Shown here piece after piece: positions 8,417 to 17,581 of a stretch of DNA of 64,000 nt (within the stretch, counting starts at the first letter, position 1; each line of letters begins with the position of its first letter). The translations under genes and the position numbers were made by a program. The notes below the pieces were generated by a model. It saw nothing but the letters and a program-made list of their open reading frames with translations. It made no database searches and was not told where the DNA came from. Source of the stretch: Ponticaulis koreensis DSM 19734 (lineage in GTDB: Bacteria > Pseudomonadota > Alphaproteobacteria > Caulobacterales > Hyphomonadaceae); the NCBI RefSeq assembly GCF_000420665.1, contig NZ_ATVJ01000001.1, positions 1,364,001-1,428,000 of the forward strand. The letters run 5' to 3'.

Positions 8417-9310
8417 CTAGTTGCTGTAAAGCTCGGAGATAGCGAGCGTCGCTGGCTGATTGTCGCCAAAGAAGCTGCCAACCCAGATGTCATACTGGCC
8501 GCTCATAGGAGACGCGATATTGACTGATGCGTTGAAGTTTTCACCGGAGTCATCGTCGCAGATCCAGCTGCCATCCGGCTGGTTGATCACCAGTGTGGTG
8601 TCGTCGGAAGACATTGTGGAGATGATGAGCGGGAAGATGTCTCCAGCTGCATAGTTCAGGCGGAAGTCAGGCGCCGTTGCGATCATGCCTGCACAGCCAA
8701 CAACTTCGGCGTCAACGGTGCCGCCGGATGTGACCTGCACATTGTACGGGTCAGGGTCAAAGCCGGATTGGAGGTCAACCGATCCGTATGTTGGTGCGAG
8801 CGAGAAGTCTGGCATTCCGCCGCTCATTGAGCCGCCGTCGTCGTATGACGAGCCTGCCATAATTTCAGAGATATAAAGCGTGGCTTCTTCGTTTCCGCCA
8901 CCGAATGCGCCAACCCAGATATCATACTGGCCGGACATTGGCTGGTTAAACTCAAGCATCGGGTTCAGGTTACCCGCGCTGTCATCGTCACACGCCCAGC
9001 TGCCATCCGGCATATTCACAACGAGCGTCGTGTCGGAATTGGATTCTACGGACAGGATGAGCGGAAAAAAGTCGCCAGCCAGATAATCGACGCGGAAGTC
9101 AGGTGCGTTTGCAATCATGCCAGCGCAACCGATTGTAGACGCGTCGACCGAACCACCAGAAATAAGATCAACTTCATACGGATCAGGTGTGAAACCGTTT
9201 TCGAGGCTTACAGAGCCGTAGCCTGGCTGCAGAGTGAAATCCTGCGCACTGGCAACGCCAGCAGAACAGATAAGAGCGGTAGACGCGATAAGCGCGATAG
9301 TCGTTTTCAT
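8417..9310 (-). CDS. secreted protein with two tandem copies of a PPC-like domain
   Basis: Exported protein of about 297 residues starting at the ATG at 9310, which follows AAGGGGG and gives the signal peptide MKTTIALIASTALICSAGVA. An in-frame ATG at 9334 would add 8 residues before it. The mature part is an internal duplication of about 125 residues. Both halves contain YGSV, then DPDPY or TPDPY, then IGCAGMIA or VGCAGMIA, APDFR, AGD-FPLI, DTTLV, PDGSW-CDDDS and PMSGQYDIWVG. The DTTL...PDG...DDDS...G-Y-IWVG pattern resembles bacterial pre-peptidase C-terminal beta-sandwich domains. No catalytic domain is present. Each half keeps two Cys, which could form a disulfide. Role unknown. Confidence 0.8.
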   Translation of the reverse strand: MKTTIALIASTALICSAGVASAQDFTLQPGYGSVSLENGFTPDPYEVDLISGGSVDASTIGCAGMIANAPDFRVDYLAGDFFPLILSVESNSDTTLVVNMPDGSWACDDDSAGNLNPMLEFNQPMSGQYDIWVGAFGGGNEEATLYISEIMAGSSYDDGGSMSGGMPDFSLAPTYGSVDLQSGFDPDPYNVQVTSGGTVDAEVVGCAGMIATAPDFRLNYAAGDIFPLIISTMSSDDTTLVINQPDGSWICDDDSGENFNASVNIASPMSGQYDIWVGSFFGDNQPATLAISELYSN

Positions 9311-9606
9311 AATGTCCCCCTTCGGACCCTTCATCAGTGATTACACCTTAGTGCACCATGCCAAATGTCTGGAAGATGAACAGATTTCAGATTCCGGAAA
9401 TTTCTGGCTTTGACGAAGTATTCTCAAGCGAAAATCATAAGTTTCAAGCAATTTCAGCAGGGATGTTGTATTTGCCGCGCTCTGGCGCGTGATCGTTTCG
9501 TGACAATCCGGGCGTTCCATTGACCAGAATAGCGCAATTAAGGTAATGACGCGGCTTGTTTTTCAACAGGGCAGGAGAGCCCTTTCAGCATTCAGGAGTA
9601 CATGTC

Positions 9607-10791
9607 ATGCGCGAAGCCATGCTTCCCGTTTACGCCCCGCCAGAAGAAGTCTTCGTGCGAGGTGAAGGCATGCGACTGTATACTGAAGACGGCACGGCCT
9701 ATCTCGACTTCATCGCGGGCATTGCGGTGAACGCGCTTGGTCATGCGCATCCTAAAATGGTTGCCGCTCTGAAAGATCAGGCTGACAAGCTCTGGCATAC
9801 GTCAAACATGTTCCGCGTACCGGCTGGCGAACAGCTGGCGGAGAAGTATTGCGCGAACACATTCGCCGATCAGGTCTTCTTTACCAACTCTGGTACAGAA
9901 GCGATCGAGTGCGCGCTGAAAACAGCCCGTAAATATCACTGGGCGAATGGCGAGCCGCACCGTCAGGAAATCCTGACATTCTCCGGCGCCTTCCATGGCC
10001 GCTCTTTCGCAGCGATCAATGCAGGCGGCAATCCGGCTTATCTGGAAGGCTTTGGCGAGCCTATGGCGGGCTTCACCCAACTGCCATTCGGTGACCATGA
10101 CGCGCTGAAAGCGGCGATCACCAAAGACACATGTGCGGTTCTGGTAGAGCCGGTACAGGGCGAAGGCGGCGTGCGCAGCATTCCTGAGCATTGCCTCGTC
10201 TCCCTGCGCGAGCTTTGCAACGAGACCGGCACGCTTCTCATTTATGATGAAGTCCAGTGCGGCGCGGGCCGTACAGGTAAGCTGTTTGCGCACCAATGGG
10301 CAGATGGCAAAGCCGATCCGGACATTATGGCTGTGGCTAAAGGCGTTGGCGGCGGCTTCCCGTTCGGTGCGTGCCTCGTCACGGAAGAAGCAGGCAAGGG
10401 CATGCGTCCTGGCTCCCACGGCTCGACCTATGGCGGCAACCCGCTGGCTATGGCTGTCGGCAATGTCGTGTTCGACGAGATGATGTCCGAAGGCTTCCTT
10501 GAGGGCGTTCGCCGCACGGCCAGCAATCTGCAGCAGGGCCTTGCAAGCCTGAAAGACCGTCACCCTGATATGGTTGAGGATGTGCGCGGCAAAGGTCTCT
10601 TGGTGGGCCTGAAGCTGAAATCCGCACCTAAGCCGGTTCAACAGCTGGCGCGCGCCAAAAAGCTCCTTTGCGGCGTTGCGGGCGACAACGTTCTGCGCCT
10701 TGCGCCGCCTCTCATTGCTACGGATGCTGATATCCGTGAAGCTATCGACATTCTTGATGCTTGCCTGACAGAGGCCGCTTCGGCTGGCTGA
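9607..10791 (+). CDS. argD: acetylornithine aminotransferase
   Basis: PLP-dependent class-III aminotransferase of arginine synthesis, converting N-acetylglutamate semialdehyde to N-acetylornithine; about 394 residues. Recognised by [51 protein letters not shown] and the PLP lysine in [12 protein letters not shown] (about K245). The ATG at 9607 has AGGAG 8 bases upstream; an in-frame TTG at 9556 is less likely. It heads a tight cluster with the S41-like gene, argF and hslO. The gap 9311-9606 shows no recognisable site beyond being AT-richer than the genes around it. Confidence 0.95.
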   Translation: MREAMLPVYAPPEEVFVRGEGMRLYTEDGTAYLDFIAGIAVNALGHAHPKMVAALKDQADKLWHTSNMFRVPAGEQLAEKYCANTFADQVFFTNSGTEAIECALKTARKYHWANGEPHRQEILTFSGAFHGRSFAAINAGGNPAYLEGFGEPMAGFTQLPFGDHDALKAAITKDTCAVLVEPVQGEGGVRSIPEHCLVSLRELCNETGTLLIYDEVQCGAGRTGKLFAHQWADGKADPDIMAVAKGVGGGFPFGACLVTEEAGKGMRPGSHGSTYGGNPLAMAVGNVVFDEMMSEGFLEGVRRTASNLQQGLASLKDRHPDMVEDVRGKGLLVGLKLKSAPKPVQQLARAKKLLCGVAGDNVLRLAPPLIATDADIREAIDILDACLTEAASAG

Positions 10792-10792
10792 C

Positions 10793-12031
10793 ATGACGGT
10801 CAAGCGGCTGCATCTCGCACACAGCGCCCTGAAGGTGGCTATCTGCGCCGTTTCCATTTTCTGGAGCGGGGGCGCGTCTGCGAGTCCGGCCCAGAATCGG
10901 ATACAGGCCAATGTTCAGGCGGCTTGCGAACTGGTTGCCACGCGGTATGCCTATATTGACGAACTCACGATGGATCTCGGCACCTTTTGCGAGGATCTTA
11001 CGGCTGACGCAGCGGGAAGATCTGATCTGTTGCCGGTTCTGGAAGAGCTCGTCGCGGCGCTGCGGGACAATCACGTCAGCCTCAACACCAATTCCTCTAC
11101 ATCTCCTCGTCTGGCGCCTTCGGGAGCGGACTACGCGGTGCGTCCTTCAGGCGAAGGTCTGGCGGTTGTCACCGGCGTACGTCCTGCATCATCGGCGGCG
11201 CTGGCAGGACTCATGCCCGGAGACCAGATTGTAGCGATTGATGGTCGTCCGGTAGACGACATTATCTCAGCCTGGGAAGCCTATGAGTCAGAGGACCAGC
11301 AGGTCAGCCGCGATATGTCTGCGCTCAATCAGGCTGCAGCCGGACAACGTGGTGCGCCGCGTTCTGTAACTCTGAAAACGAGTGAGGACGTTAGCGAACT
11401 GCAGCTGGATGATCCTGTGCAGCGGCCTTACCATGGCCCGGTTACAGCGCTGATACTACCTGGCGAGGTGCTTTATGTCAGGTTCAACAACTCACTGGGT
11501 GAGACGGACACAGTCGCCGCTTTTGAGGCAGCTATCGAGGATCATGCGGATACGCATCGCTGGATCATTGATCTGCGCGATACGCCATCTGGTGGAGGTA
11601 CTGACGTTGCCGAGCCCATTCTTGGCCGGTTTGTCGACGAGCGCGCCAATTATCAGCGCTTCAGCATCGCAGACGGCAGCTATGTCGACCGATATGTCGA
11701 TCCCCGCGGTCCTTGGACCATCAGCGGAGATGTCATTGTTCTGGTTGGTAACTGGACGGGGTCGATGGGCGAGGGTATGGCCGTCGGGTTTGATGCGCTT
11801 GGCATTGGAGACGTTGTGGGCTCGCAAATGGCGGCGCTGCGCGGCGGAATAGAAGGACTCAATCTGCCATCGGGTCTGGTTCTGCGATTGCCAACCTATG
11901 ACCTGACGCACGTGGACGGTACACCTCGGCATCACTGGATGCCGCCATATGAGCAGATCGCAGATAATGGGAATGGCCCCGATATCGCGTTGGCTCAGGC
12001 AATCTGGATGCTGACGTTAGAAGAGGACTGA
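10793..12031 (+). CDS. secreted S41-family protease-like protein with PDZ domain
   Basis: Exported protein of 412 residues beginning 1 base after the argD stop. An N-terminal signal ([20 protein letters not shown]...GGASAS) is followed by a helical N-domain, a PDZ domain at about 110-155 ([19 protein letters not shown]) and an S41 catalytic-like core. The core includes [13 protein letters not shown] and [23 protein letters not shown], where Ser of TGSMGEG is in the nucleophile position of tail-specific proteases. A matching catalytic lysine is not obvious, so activity could be lost or of tricorn type. Its place between argD and argF is odd because a periplasmic protein has no known part in arginine synthesis. 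Confidence 0.8.
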   Translation: MTVKRLHLAHSALKVAICAVSIFWSGGASASPAQNRIQANVQAACELVATRYAYIDELTMDLGTFCEDLTADAAGRSDLLPVLEELVAALRDNHVSLNTNSSTSPRLAPSGADYAVRPSGEGLAVVTGVRPASSAALAGLMPGDQIVAIDGRPVDDIISAWEAYESEDQQVSRDMSALNQAAAGQRGAPRSVTLKTSEDVSELQLDDPVQRPYHGPVTALILPGEVLYVRFNNSLGETDTVAAFEAAIEDHADTHRWIIDLRDTPSGGGTDVAEPILGRFVDERANYQRFSIADGSYVDRYVDPRGPWTISGDVIVLVGNWTGSMGEGMAVGFDALGIGDVVGSQMAALRGGIEGLNLPSGLVLRLPTYDLTHVDGTPRHHWMPPYEQIADNGNGPDIALAQAIWMLTLEED

Positions 12032-12035
12032 GGGG

Positions 12036-12956
12036 ATGAGACATTTTTTAGACATGTGCGATATCGCAGCGTCCGAGCTGAGAGCCATTCTGGATGACGC
12101 GAAGGCGACAAAAGCCGCGCGTCAGGGCTGGCCGAAGGGCAAGGTCGATGCGGGCGCGCCGCTCGCCGACCATATCCTTGCGATGATTTTCGAGAAAAGC
12201 TCTACGCGGACCCGCACGAGCTTTGATGTCGGCATGCGCCAGCTTGGCGGCCAGACCATGTTCATGACCTCGTCTGACATGCAGCTCGGCCGCGGCGAGA
12301 CGATTGAAGACACAGCTAAGGTTCTGTCCCGCTTTGTCGATATCGTCATGATCCGTGCGAACAACCATCAGGATGTTGTCGATTTTGCTGAGACGGGCTC
12401 TGTGCCGGTCATTAACGGCCTGACGAATAAGTCTCACCCGTGCCAGATCATGGCGGACCTGCAGACGCTGGAAGAAAAAGGCCTCGACCTGAAAGGCGCG
12501 CGTATCGCCTGGGTAGGCGATGGCAATAATGTCTGCGCGAGCTTTATCGACGCTGCGCCGAAATTCGGCTTCTCGCTCGCGGTTGGCACAGCTATTGGCT
12601 ATGAAGCGCCAGCAGACCGTATTGAGGCGGCCCGCGCAGAGCAGGGCCGAATTGACGTATTCACCTCTGCGGCTGACGCCGTTGCCGGCGCGGATGTCGT
12701 CGTGGCGGATACTTTCGTCTCCATGGGCGATAAAGATGCAGATAAACGTCTTTCAGACCTTGCACCCTTCATGGTGGATGACCAGCTAATGGGCGCGGCC
12801 AATGGAGGGGCTATCTTCCTCCACTGTCTCCCGGCGCACCGCGGTGAAGAAGTTTCAGCCAGTGTGATTGACGGGCCGCAATCTGCGGTTTTTGACGAAG
12901 CTGAGAACCGGCTTCATGCACAGAAGGCAATTTTGAAATGGTGTCTGGAAACCTGA
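12036..12956 (+). CDS. argF: ornithine carbamoyltransferase
   Basis: Joins ornithine and carbamoyl phosphate to citrulline in arginine synthesis; 306 residues, cytoplasmic trimer in the family. The carbamoyl-phosphate site [15 protein letters not shown], the segment [12 protein letters not shown] and the ornithine-site [11 protein letters not shown] are all intact. AGGGG lies directly before the ATG, 4 bases after the previous stop. Its last 19 bases overlap the start of hslO, indicating translational coupling. Confidence 0.96.
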   Translation: MRHFLDMCDIAASELRAILDDAKATKAARQGWPKGKVDAGAPLADHILAMIFEKSSTRTRTSFDVGMRQLGGQTMFMTSSDMQLGRGETIEDTAKVLSRFVDIVMIRANNHQDVVDFAETGSVPVINGLTNKSHPCQIMADLQTLEEKGLDLKGARIAWVGDGNNVCASFIDAAPKFGFSLAVGTAIGYEAPADRIEAARAEQGRIDVFTSAADAVAGADVVVADTFVSMGDKDADKRLSDLAPFMVDDQLMGAANGGAIFLHCLPAHRGEEVSASVIDGPQSAVFDEAENRLHAQKAILKWCLET

Positions 12957-13906
12957 CCCATCTGGCCGACGAGCTCGGCACAGGCGCAAACAGCGTTGCA
13001 ACATTCCAGCTGGACCAGCAGGCCGTGCGCGGACGTATCACGCGCATGGACGGTCAGGTGATTGGCGCAATTCTGAACCGTCATGACTATCCGCACGAAC
13101 TTGCCCGTTTTCTGGGGGAGGCGCTCACCCTTGCTGTGCTGATCGGTGCCAGCCTGAAAGAAGATGCACGCGTGGCCGTGCAGGCGCAGGGCAGTGGCCC
13201 TGTCAGCCTGATGGTTGCCGAGTATCACACGCGCGGCAGCCTGCGCGGCATGCTACGCTATGACGAAGAAAAATGGGCTCTGGTGGAGCGCGTGAACAAA
13301 GACGAGCTGATCCGTCCGCACCCGCGTCAGGTGTTCGGCAATGGCGCGCTCGCTATCACCGTGATTTCAGACAATGAATTCGTACAGCCTTATCAGGGTG
13401 TTGTGCCGCTCGACGGAACGTCTTTGGCCGAATGCGCAGAGCATTATTTTGATCGCTCAGAGCAGGTGCCAACCAAGGTGCGCCTCGCTGTAGGTGAAAT
13501 CCAGAAGGCAGGCGAAGGCGCCAGCTGGCAGGCTGGCGGCGCGCTGATCCAGAAGGTTGCAGGCGACGAAAACCGCGGCGACACGGAAGACCAGTGGAAC
13601 ACAGCCAGCGTGCTCTTCCAGAGCGTTGAGGATGCAGAACTGCTCGACCCTGATCTGTCACTTGGCCGTGTGCTTTACCGTCTCTTCCACGAAGATGGCG
13701 TGCGCATGGAAGCACCAAGCCTGATCCGTGACGAATGCACCTGTTCTGAAGAACGCCTCGTTGAGACGATGAAGAACCTGCCGGATAACGAGCTTCTGGA
13801 ACTGGCCGAAGAGACGGGCAAAGACGTCTTTGAAGCCGATTGCCAGTTCTGTAATCGTCAGTTCGAAATCCCGCTTCAGGATGTGATTACGTCGAAGCCG
13901 AATTAG
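12938..13906 (+). CDS. hslO: Hsp33 redox-regulated chaperone
   Basis: Cytoplasmic holdase activated by oxidation, 322 residues. The C-terminal zinc centre is complete: CTC (Cys about 267 and 269) in [10 protein letters not shown] and CQFC (Cys about 302 and 305) in [12 protein letters not shown]. The N-terminal substrate-binding domain begins about residue 14 ([22 protein letters not shown]). It overlaps argF by 19 bases; a link of argF with hslO is common in alphaproteobacteria. The start within the argF coding frame has no separate strong ribosome site, so coupling is probable. Confidence 0.95.
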   Translation: MVSGNLTHLADELGTGANSVATFQLDQQAVRGRITRMDGQVIGAILNRHDYPHELARFLGEALTLAVLIGASLKEDARVAVQAQGSGPVSLMVAEYHTRGSLRGMLRYDEEKWALVERVNKDELIRPHPRQVFGNGALAITVISDNEFVQPYQGVVPLDGTSLAECAEHYFDRSEQVPTKVRLAVGEIQKAGEGASWQAGGALIQKVAGDENRGDTEDQWNTASVLFQSVEDAELLDPDLSLGRVLYRLFHEDGVRMEAPSLIRDECTCSEERLVETMKNLPDNELLELAEETGKDVFEADCQFCNRQFEIPLQDVITSKPN

Positions 13907-13965
13907 GGTTCCGGTGGTCTTTTAAATTTGCTCGGCAGTGTCGCCTCGCCTCCGGCTCGACCCGC

Positions 13966-13987
13966 CTGCGCCTTCGCATTGCTCGTG
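13966..13987. repeat. partial copy of the dispersed repeat
   Basis: CTGCGCCTTCGCATTGCTCG matches the first 20 bases of the two full repeats at 14072 and 16360 with one change. It lies in the 466-base noncoding stretch after hslO (13907-14372), which otherwise contains GC-rich inverted sequence and no credible gene. Confidence 0.6.
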
Positions 13988-14071
13988 GGCTCACAGACCG
14001 CGACCGCGGTCCGGGCGATAGCCCGCCCCGCCTTAGACGCCGCGCGTCGTGAGGCATAAAGAAATTGCTGC

Positions 14072-14290
14072 CTGCGCCTTCGCGTTGCTCGTAATGTTCC
14101 GCTCATTCCCGCGAAGGCGGGAAACTGGACCGGCCATGTCGCACCAGATCCCTGCCTGCGCAGGGATAAACGAAAATCCCTCAACACCGCAGATGCCCGC
14201 GAAGGCGGGTATTCAGACTGAGATCGACCACTTCAAAATGCCGCGAGATTTAAGCATGGGTTCCCGTCTTCACGGGAACCGGCGGGCTGC
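14072..14290. repeat. hairpin-rich dispersed repeat, copy 1
   Basis: A 219-base element matching 16360-16578 without any length change (constant offset of 2288). The first 141 bases differ at about 6 positions. The next 36 bases (14213-14248) are unrelated. The last about 42 bases match again. It contains successive short hairpins: TTCCCGCGAAGGCGGGAA, ATCCCTGCCTGCGCAGGGAT, a CCCGCGAAGGCGGG unit and GGTTCCCG...CGGGAACC. This is the style of alphaproteobacterial REP-like intergenic repeats. Open reading frames crossing it are not considered genes. Confidence 0.85.
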
Positions 14291-14372
14291 GGACGGTTAC
14301 CATACTGGTAAATTCGCTGCGCTTAATGCACCCTGTCGCGCAGCGGAGTTTCGCCGATCACGGATATTGACG

Positions 14373-14705
14373 ATGAAAATAAAATTCCAACCTAGAGACT
14401 TCGGAGCATGGCTCGACATGATTGATGTGAATTGCTTGACTGCAACTGATGCTAACTATCTCGCAGAGTTTGATATTGAGGATGATGGCGCTCTCAAAGC
14501 GATGATCGGCGGATGGATGAAGGCTCGTTTTGAGGAATACGATGCTCAGAATCGTGCAGAAATGCGCGCACTTCTGGAACAGTCGAAACAATGGACTACC
14601 GAGCAATTAACGCCGGTATTCGCGGAAGTGGGCATTCCATCTGGACAAACGGTAAAAGATATCGACCGCTTCATGGCCGAGTTAAGGTATCAGATTCTAA
14701 CATAG
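14373..14705 (+). CDS. hypothetical small protein
   Basis: A 110-residue protein, MKIKFQPRDFGAWLDMID at the start, acidic and helical in appearance, without signal peptide or membrane segment. The frame stays open upstream to 14049, but that part runs through the repeat, so the ATG at 14373 is chosen. No good ribosome site precedes it. Base composition is visibly AT-richer than hslO. It lies in the same patch as a SUKH gene, so it may be part of a small toxin/immunity-type cargo, but no family is recognised. The segment CLTATDANYLAEFDIEDDG could hold a compact domain. Confidence 0.55.
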   Translation: MKIKFQPRDFGAWLDMIDVNCLTATDANYLAEFDIEDDGALKAMIGGWMKARFEEYDAQNRAEMRALLEQSKQWTTEQLTPVFAEVGIPSGQTVKDIDRFMAELRYQILT

Positions 14706-14707
14706 CC

Positions 14708-14785
14708 ATCCGGTGCTTTGCATCGAGCAGGGTGCATCAAGGGTGCTGCCCGGATGTGCTAGAAAGACTCAGCTGCATGGCATCC
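14708..14785. repeat. diverged inner repeat, left of SUKH gene
   Basis: Contains ATCCGGTGCTTTGCATC, then GGGTGCATC and GTGCTAGAAAGA. A related stretch with the same order of words lies at 15489-15556. Identity is partial and indels are needed, so the boundaries are approximate. Confidence 0.4.
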
Positions 14786-14921
14786 ATGTTCTTCGATGGC
14801 CTGCGAAGCATCACCCCACTTCGTTTTTCTGGTGCGTTTGCTGCGGTTTTTACATCCCACACGTACAGCGAAGTGACGCATACTGCACCCAAACAAAATC
14901 AACCAAGGCGTAGATGATTTT

Positions 14922-15011
14922 ATGAGAAGTCAAGACAGACAATTATATTGGTGGTATCGCGCGCAGGAAGAAAGGGCTTGGGAAGTTTATCCTGAGCATA
15001 TTTATGATTAG
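14922..15011 (+). CDS. tiny ORF, possible gene remnant
   Basis: Thirty codons including the stop: an ATG at 14922 and a TAG at 15009-15011, encoding a Trp/Tyr-rich peptide (YWWYRAQEERAWEVYPEHIY). The aromatic composition looks protein-like rather than random and could be the tail of a lost toxin paired with the SUKH gene that starts 17 bases on. There is no convincing ribosome site and no family match; treat as tentative. The remaining part of 14786-14921 shows no gene. Confidence 0.25.
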   Translation: MRSQDRQLYWWYRAQEERAWEVYPEHIYD

Positions 15012-15027
15012 AAATATGGTTCTCTGA

Positions 15028-15459
15028 ATGCTGGCTGATCAGTTTGATAAGAGAGTTCGCGATGTCATTGAGCTTAAGCCAAATTGGTTCGTCGGAATGG
15101 AGGAACCTGCGAAGGAAAAAGACATCTTACACGTAGAAGATACGCTCAAATGTAAGTTGCCGGAACAATTGAAACATTTTGCACGAACGTTTGGTGCTGG
15201 ATATTTCGGAAGCTGTAACATTTCATCATTGGTCGAGACGAGTGAGTGGTATATCCTCTCGCGTCCAAAAATTTTCTCCAATGGCGGCCCGCTTCTCGTG
15301 GTTTCAGATGATGAGGCGGGAGGCTTTTATGGTTATCAAATCGACACGGCGATCTACGGAGACAGCATCGTCTACGTACACCCAGGTGACGGCAATTACA
15401 CAGAAGAAATTGCATCTTCGCTTTTTGAGTTTCTGGATCAGCGAGCTCTGAATATTTGA
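15028..15459 (+). CDS. SMI1/KNR4 (SUKH) domain protein, possible immunity protein
   Basis: A 143-residue cytoplasmic protein of the SUKH type. Supporting segments are the early helix with EEPAKEKDILHVEDTLKCKLPEQLKHFARTFGAGYFG (a region resembling the LP..L..F....NGG pattern) and LLVVSDDEAGGFYGYQID, the conserved strand preceding the acidic pocket. SUKH proteins commonly act as immunity partners of polymorphic nuclease toxins. No toxin gene is intact next to it, so it appears as an orphan. The gene is AT-richer than its surroundings and is bracketed by diverged repeats, which suggests acquisition by transfer. Confidence 0.7.
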   Translation: MLADQFDKRVRDVIELKPNWFVGMEEPAKEKDILHVEDTLKCKLPEQLKHFARTFGAGYFGSCNISSLVETSEWYILSRPKIFSNGGPLLVVSDDEAGGFYGYQIDTAIYGDSIVYVHPGDGNYTEEIASSLFEFLDQRALNI

Positions 15460-15488
15460 TTTGAAATCCCGATGCGTTGCATGAGGTA

Positions 15489-15556
15489 GCAATCCGATGC
15501 TTTGCATCAGGTAAGGTGCATTCCGCGTAGCAATGCACCAGAAAGAACCGGTGCGC
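15489..15556. repeat. diverged inner repeat, right of SUKH gene
   Basis: Contains ATCCGATGCTTTGCATCAGG, an internal hairpin GGTGCATT...AATGCACC, and CAGAAAGA. The word order matches 14708-14785, giving an imperfect direct repeat on each side of the SUKH gene. Confidence 0.4.
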
Positions 15557-15670
15557 ATGGGTTCAGGTTTCTGGGGCTATCTCATTGTCATGCTGCACAG
15601 CATCCGGGATGACAGTGTAAAAAAACAAAAACTAATCCAACCCCGCCACACCCCGCTCTAAACTTGGGGC

Positions 15671-16252
15671 ATGAACCCCGCGTCATCATCTGCCCCTGAT
15701 TATACGTCTCTGACCATTGGTCAGCTGATCGGGCTGAACCTTGCGCGGCTTTACGCCTGGTGCCTGCGGCTTCAGGCGTCCGGCGAAACATGCGTGTCGC
15801 GTGATCTCGCTCGAATGGTGATCTCGACCGACGCTATGGTGCATGCCTATGTGCGCATGCTGGCCTCGAACCAGCTAAAGCAGGCCGGTTTCACCTTCGC
15901 CGCCAACGCCATGCGTACGCCCGTCTGGCAACGGACTGACAGTTTTGTTTGCTCTCATGAAGAAGAGGTTCACATAGAGCCCGCTCAGGGTTGTGATTTC
16001 ATCTCAATGGCCGAGCTGTCTGACCGACTTCAGACCGCAATAGAAAACTTTGAACGCGCAGAAATACTGGCGAGCCATCTGGCTCGTGTGATTGTCTGCG
16101 CGCTGGTGTATCTTGAACCTGCAGAACGCACATCCCTTGAGTTTGATCGGATTGTAGAACCGGCATTCCGGGGTTCCCGTCACATTGCTTCAACTCAAGA
16201 ACCGTGGCCGCCACCAGACCGTGCGGCGTCTATCGTTTCACTCGCAATCTGA
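15671..16252 (+). CDS. hypothetical protein
   Basis: A 193-residue protein of unknown function. It is mostly helical, with LTIGQLIGLNLARLYAWCLRLQAS near the start and AELSDRLQTAIENFERAEILASHLARVIVCALVYLEP in the middle; there is no signal peptide. The C-terminus is Pro/Arg-rich. Codon use resembles the chromosome more than the SUKH patch does. The gap before it (15557-15670) has no feature. The segment with TDSFVCSHEEEVHIEP suggests a structured core, but no family is recognised. Confidence 0.6.
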   Translation: MNPASSSAPDYTSLTIGQLIGLNLARLYAWCLRLQASGETCVSRDLARMVISTDAMVHAYVRMLASNQLKQAGFTFAANAMRTPVWQRTDSFVCSHEEEVHIEPAQGCDFISMAELSDRLQTAIENFERAEILASHLARVIVCALVYLEPAERTSLEFDRIVEPAFRGSRHIASTQEPWPPPDRAASIVSLAI

Positions 16253-16359
16253 CTTCATCTTCAAATCAAAACTTATGCGCTGCAGGGAATCCCTTGCGGC
16301 GATATAGGTGTATGTTTTTTGTTTGCTCGCCTTCGTGGTTCGCCATGGGCTCACCCCGG

Positions 16360-16578
16360 CTGCGCCTTCGCGTTGCTCGTAGTGTTCCGCTCATTCCCGC
16401 GAAGGCGGGAAACTGGCCCAGCCATGTCGCACCAGATCCCTGCCTGCGCAGGGATGAGCGAAAATCCCTCAACACCGCAGATACCCGCGAAGGCGGGTAT
16501 CCCTGCTTAGATTGTCCGGTACTGCACGCCGTCAAATTTAAGCATAGGTTCCCGCCTTCGCGGGAACCTTCGGGCTGC
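16360..16578. repeat. hairpin-rich dispersed repeat, copy 2
   Basis: Second copy of the element at 14072-14290, same orientation and exactly the same length, with a divergent 36-base internal segment (16501-16536). Hairpin units TTCCCGCGAAGGCGGGAA, ATCCCTGCCTGCGCAGGGAT, ATACCCGCGAAGGCGGGTAT and GGTTCCCGCCTTCGCGGGAACC are near-perfect palindromes. It fills most of the noncoding stretch 16253-16692; nothing else is recognised there. Confidence 0.85.
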
Positions 16579-16692
16579 ATGACCGAGTTTCCAATTGAGG
16601 GAGGCAGCATGTAGATCGGTCCAGCCCTCAGCGGAGCCGGACAACGCCTTGATCGCAAAGTCGGGTCCACTTTGCTTGGCACGCCTGCGAAG

Positions 16693-17553
16693 TTAATTCG
16701 TCCTGAGAGAAAGCTCGTTTGCGAGAAAATACTCAAAGCTTCCTTCGTCAAAAAAGACCAAGCTCTCGGCTTCGCACACCGGATCACCCGTGTCGCGATG
16801 AAAGACATTCGTAAACTCGCTGAGTACTAAGTCTTCGCTGGTATCAATGACCCTGAACCGGGAAACGAGATAATCATCGTCTATGGCGATGTCTCTTTCG
16901 AAGTAATAAGGCAGAAAGTCTTGCGTTTCCTCGATTGAGCGAAGCTCTACCAAAGAGAGGTCAAAAGCGATCCCTGCCTTTTCGAAAACTGCTTCAAGCG
17001 CCTGATCGACCTGATTTAAGGTTCGCGTCCGATAGCCCGCTTCGTATCCGCCCGTGGCGCTGTCGTCCCTGTAATCGGAATCCTCGAATAGCGATGCGTC
17101 TGCGAGCGACACCTCTGCTGACGAGGATGGCGTTAGCTCCAACAAGTATTTTGTGACGTGGGCGTAACAGGGATCAAATTGGGTGAAGTTGTGGGCCATG
17201 CCAGCGCGTTCACTTCGCGCATCACACGGATTTGGCAATTCCAGATAAAACGGAATCTCGCCGGATCTGGACGACAAATCGTAAACCGCCAAAATGTTAC
17301 GTTCAGAGACTTCGGGGAAATCGAATATGTCGCCGCCGCCCAATCGTACTGGGCCTACAAACTCAGCCAACCGAACTGAATCGTCGGCGATTGATGAAAT
17401 GAAACGGGTCACCTCGTTATTCATCTGCACAGCAAGGGCACGGCAGTGGATGGTTTCGATAGCATCGCGTGGCCGTGCGTCCGCTATGCCCGTAGCACAG
17501 TATCCGGTAATGACGGCGCCCAGTAGAAGTTGTCGTGCTTTCTTTAAGCTCAT
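16693..17553 (-). CDS. exported hypothetical protein
   Basis: A 286-residue protein with an N-terminal signal (MSLKKARQLLLGAVITGYCATGIADA) and a good ribosome site (AGGAG 6 bases before the ATG). The mature protein is acidic with four or five Cys (CRALAVQ, NPCDARSE, DPCYAHV, DPVCEAE). The sequence FTQFDPCYAHVTKYLLEL and the C-terminal FEYFLANELSLR give no family match. It is probably periplasmic or anchored. It follows the DadA-like gene on the same strand by 28 bases and could be co-transcribed with it. Confidence 0.65.
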   Translation of the reverse strand: MSLKKARQLLLGAVITGYCATGIADARPRDAIETIHCRALAVQMNNEVTRFISSIADDSVRLAEFVGPVRLGGGDIFDFPEVSERNILAVYDLSSRSGEIPFYLELPNPCDARSERAGMAHNFTQFDPCYAHVTKYLLELTPSSSAEVSLADASLFEDSDYRDDSATGGYEAGYRTRTLNQVDQALEAVFEKAGIAFDLSLVELRSIEETQDFLPYYFERDIAIDDDYLVSRFRVIDTSEDLVLSEFTNVFHRDTGDPVCEAESLVFFDEGSFEYFLANELSLRTN

Positions 17554-17581
17554 TGTTCTCTCCTACTTAGGGTGACATTCT

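Noticed and set aside
9802-10911. Minus-strand open frame of 369 codons opposite argD
   Set aside because: Antisense shadow of argD; no ribosome site and no recognisable domain.
14049-14372. N-terminal extension of the small gene at 14373 through the repeat
   Set aside because: This part reads through the hairpin repeat, and the equivalent repeat at 16360 gives a similar peptide (FRSFPRRRETGPAMSHQIPAC), so it is non-genic.
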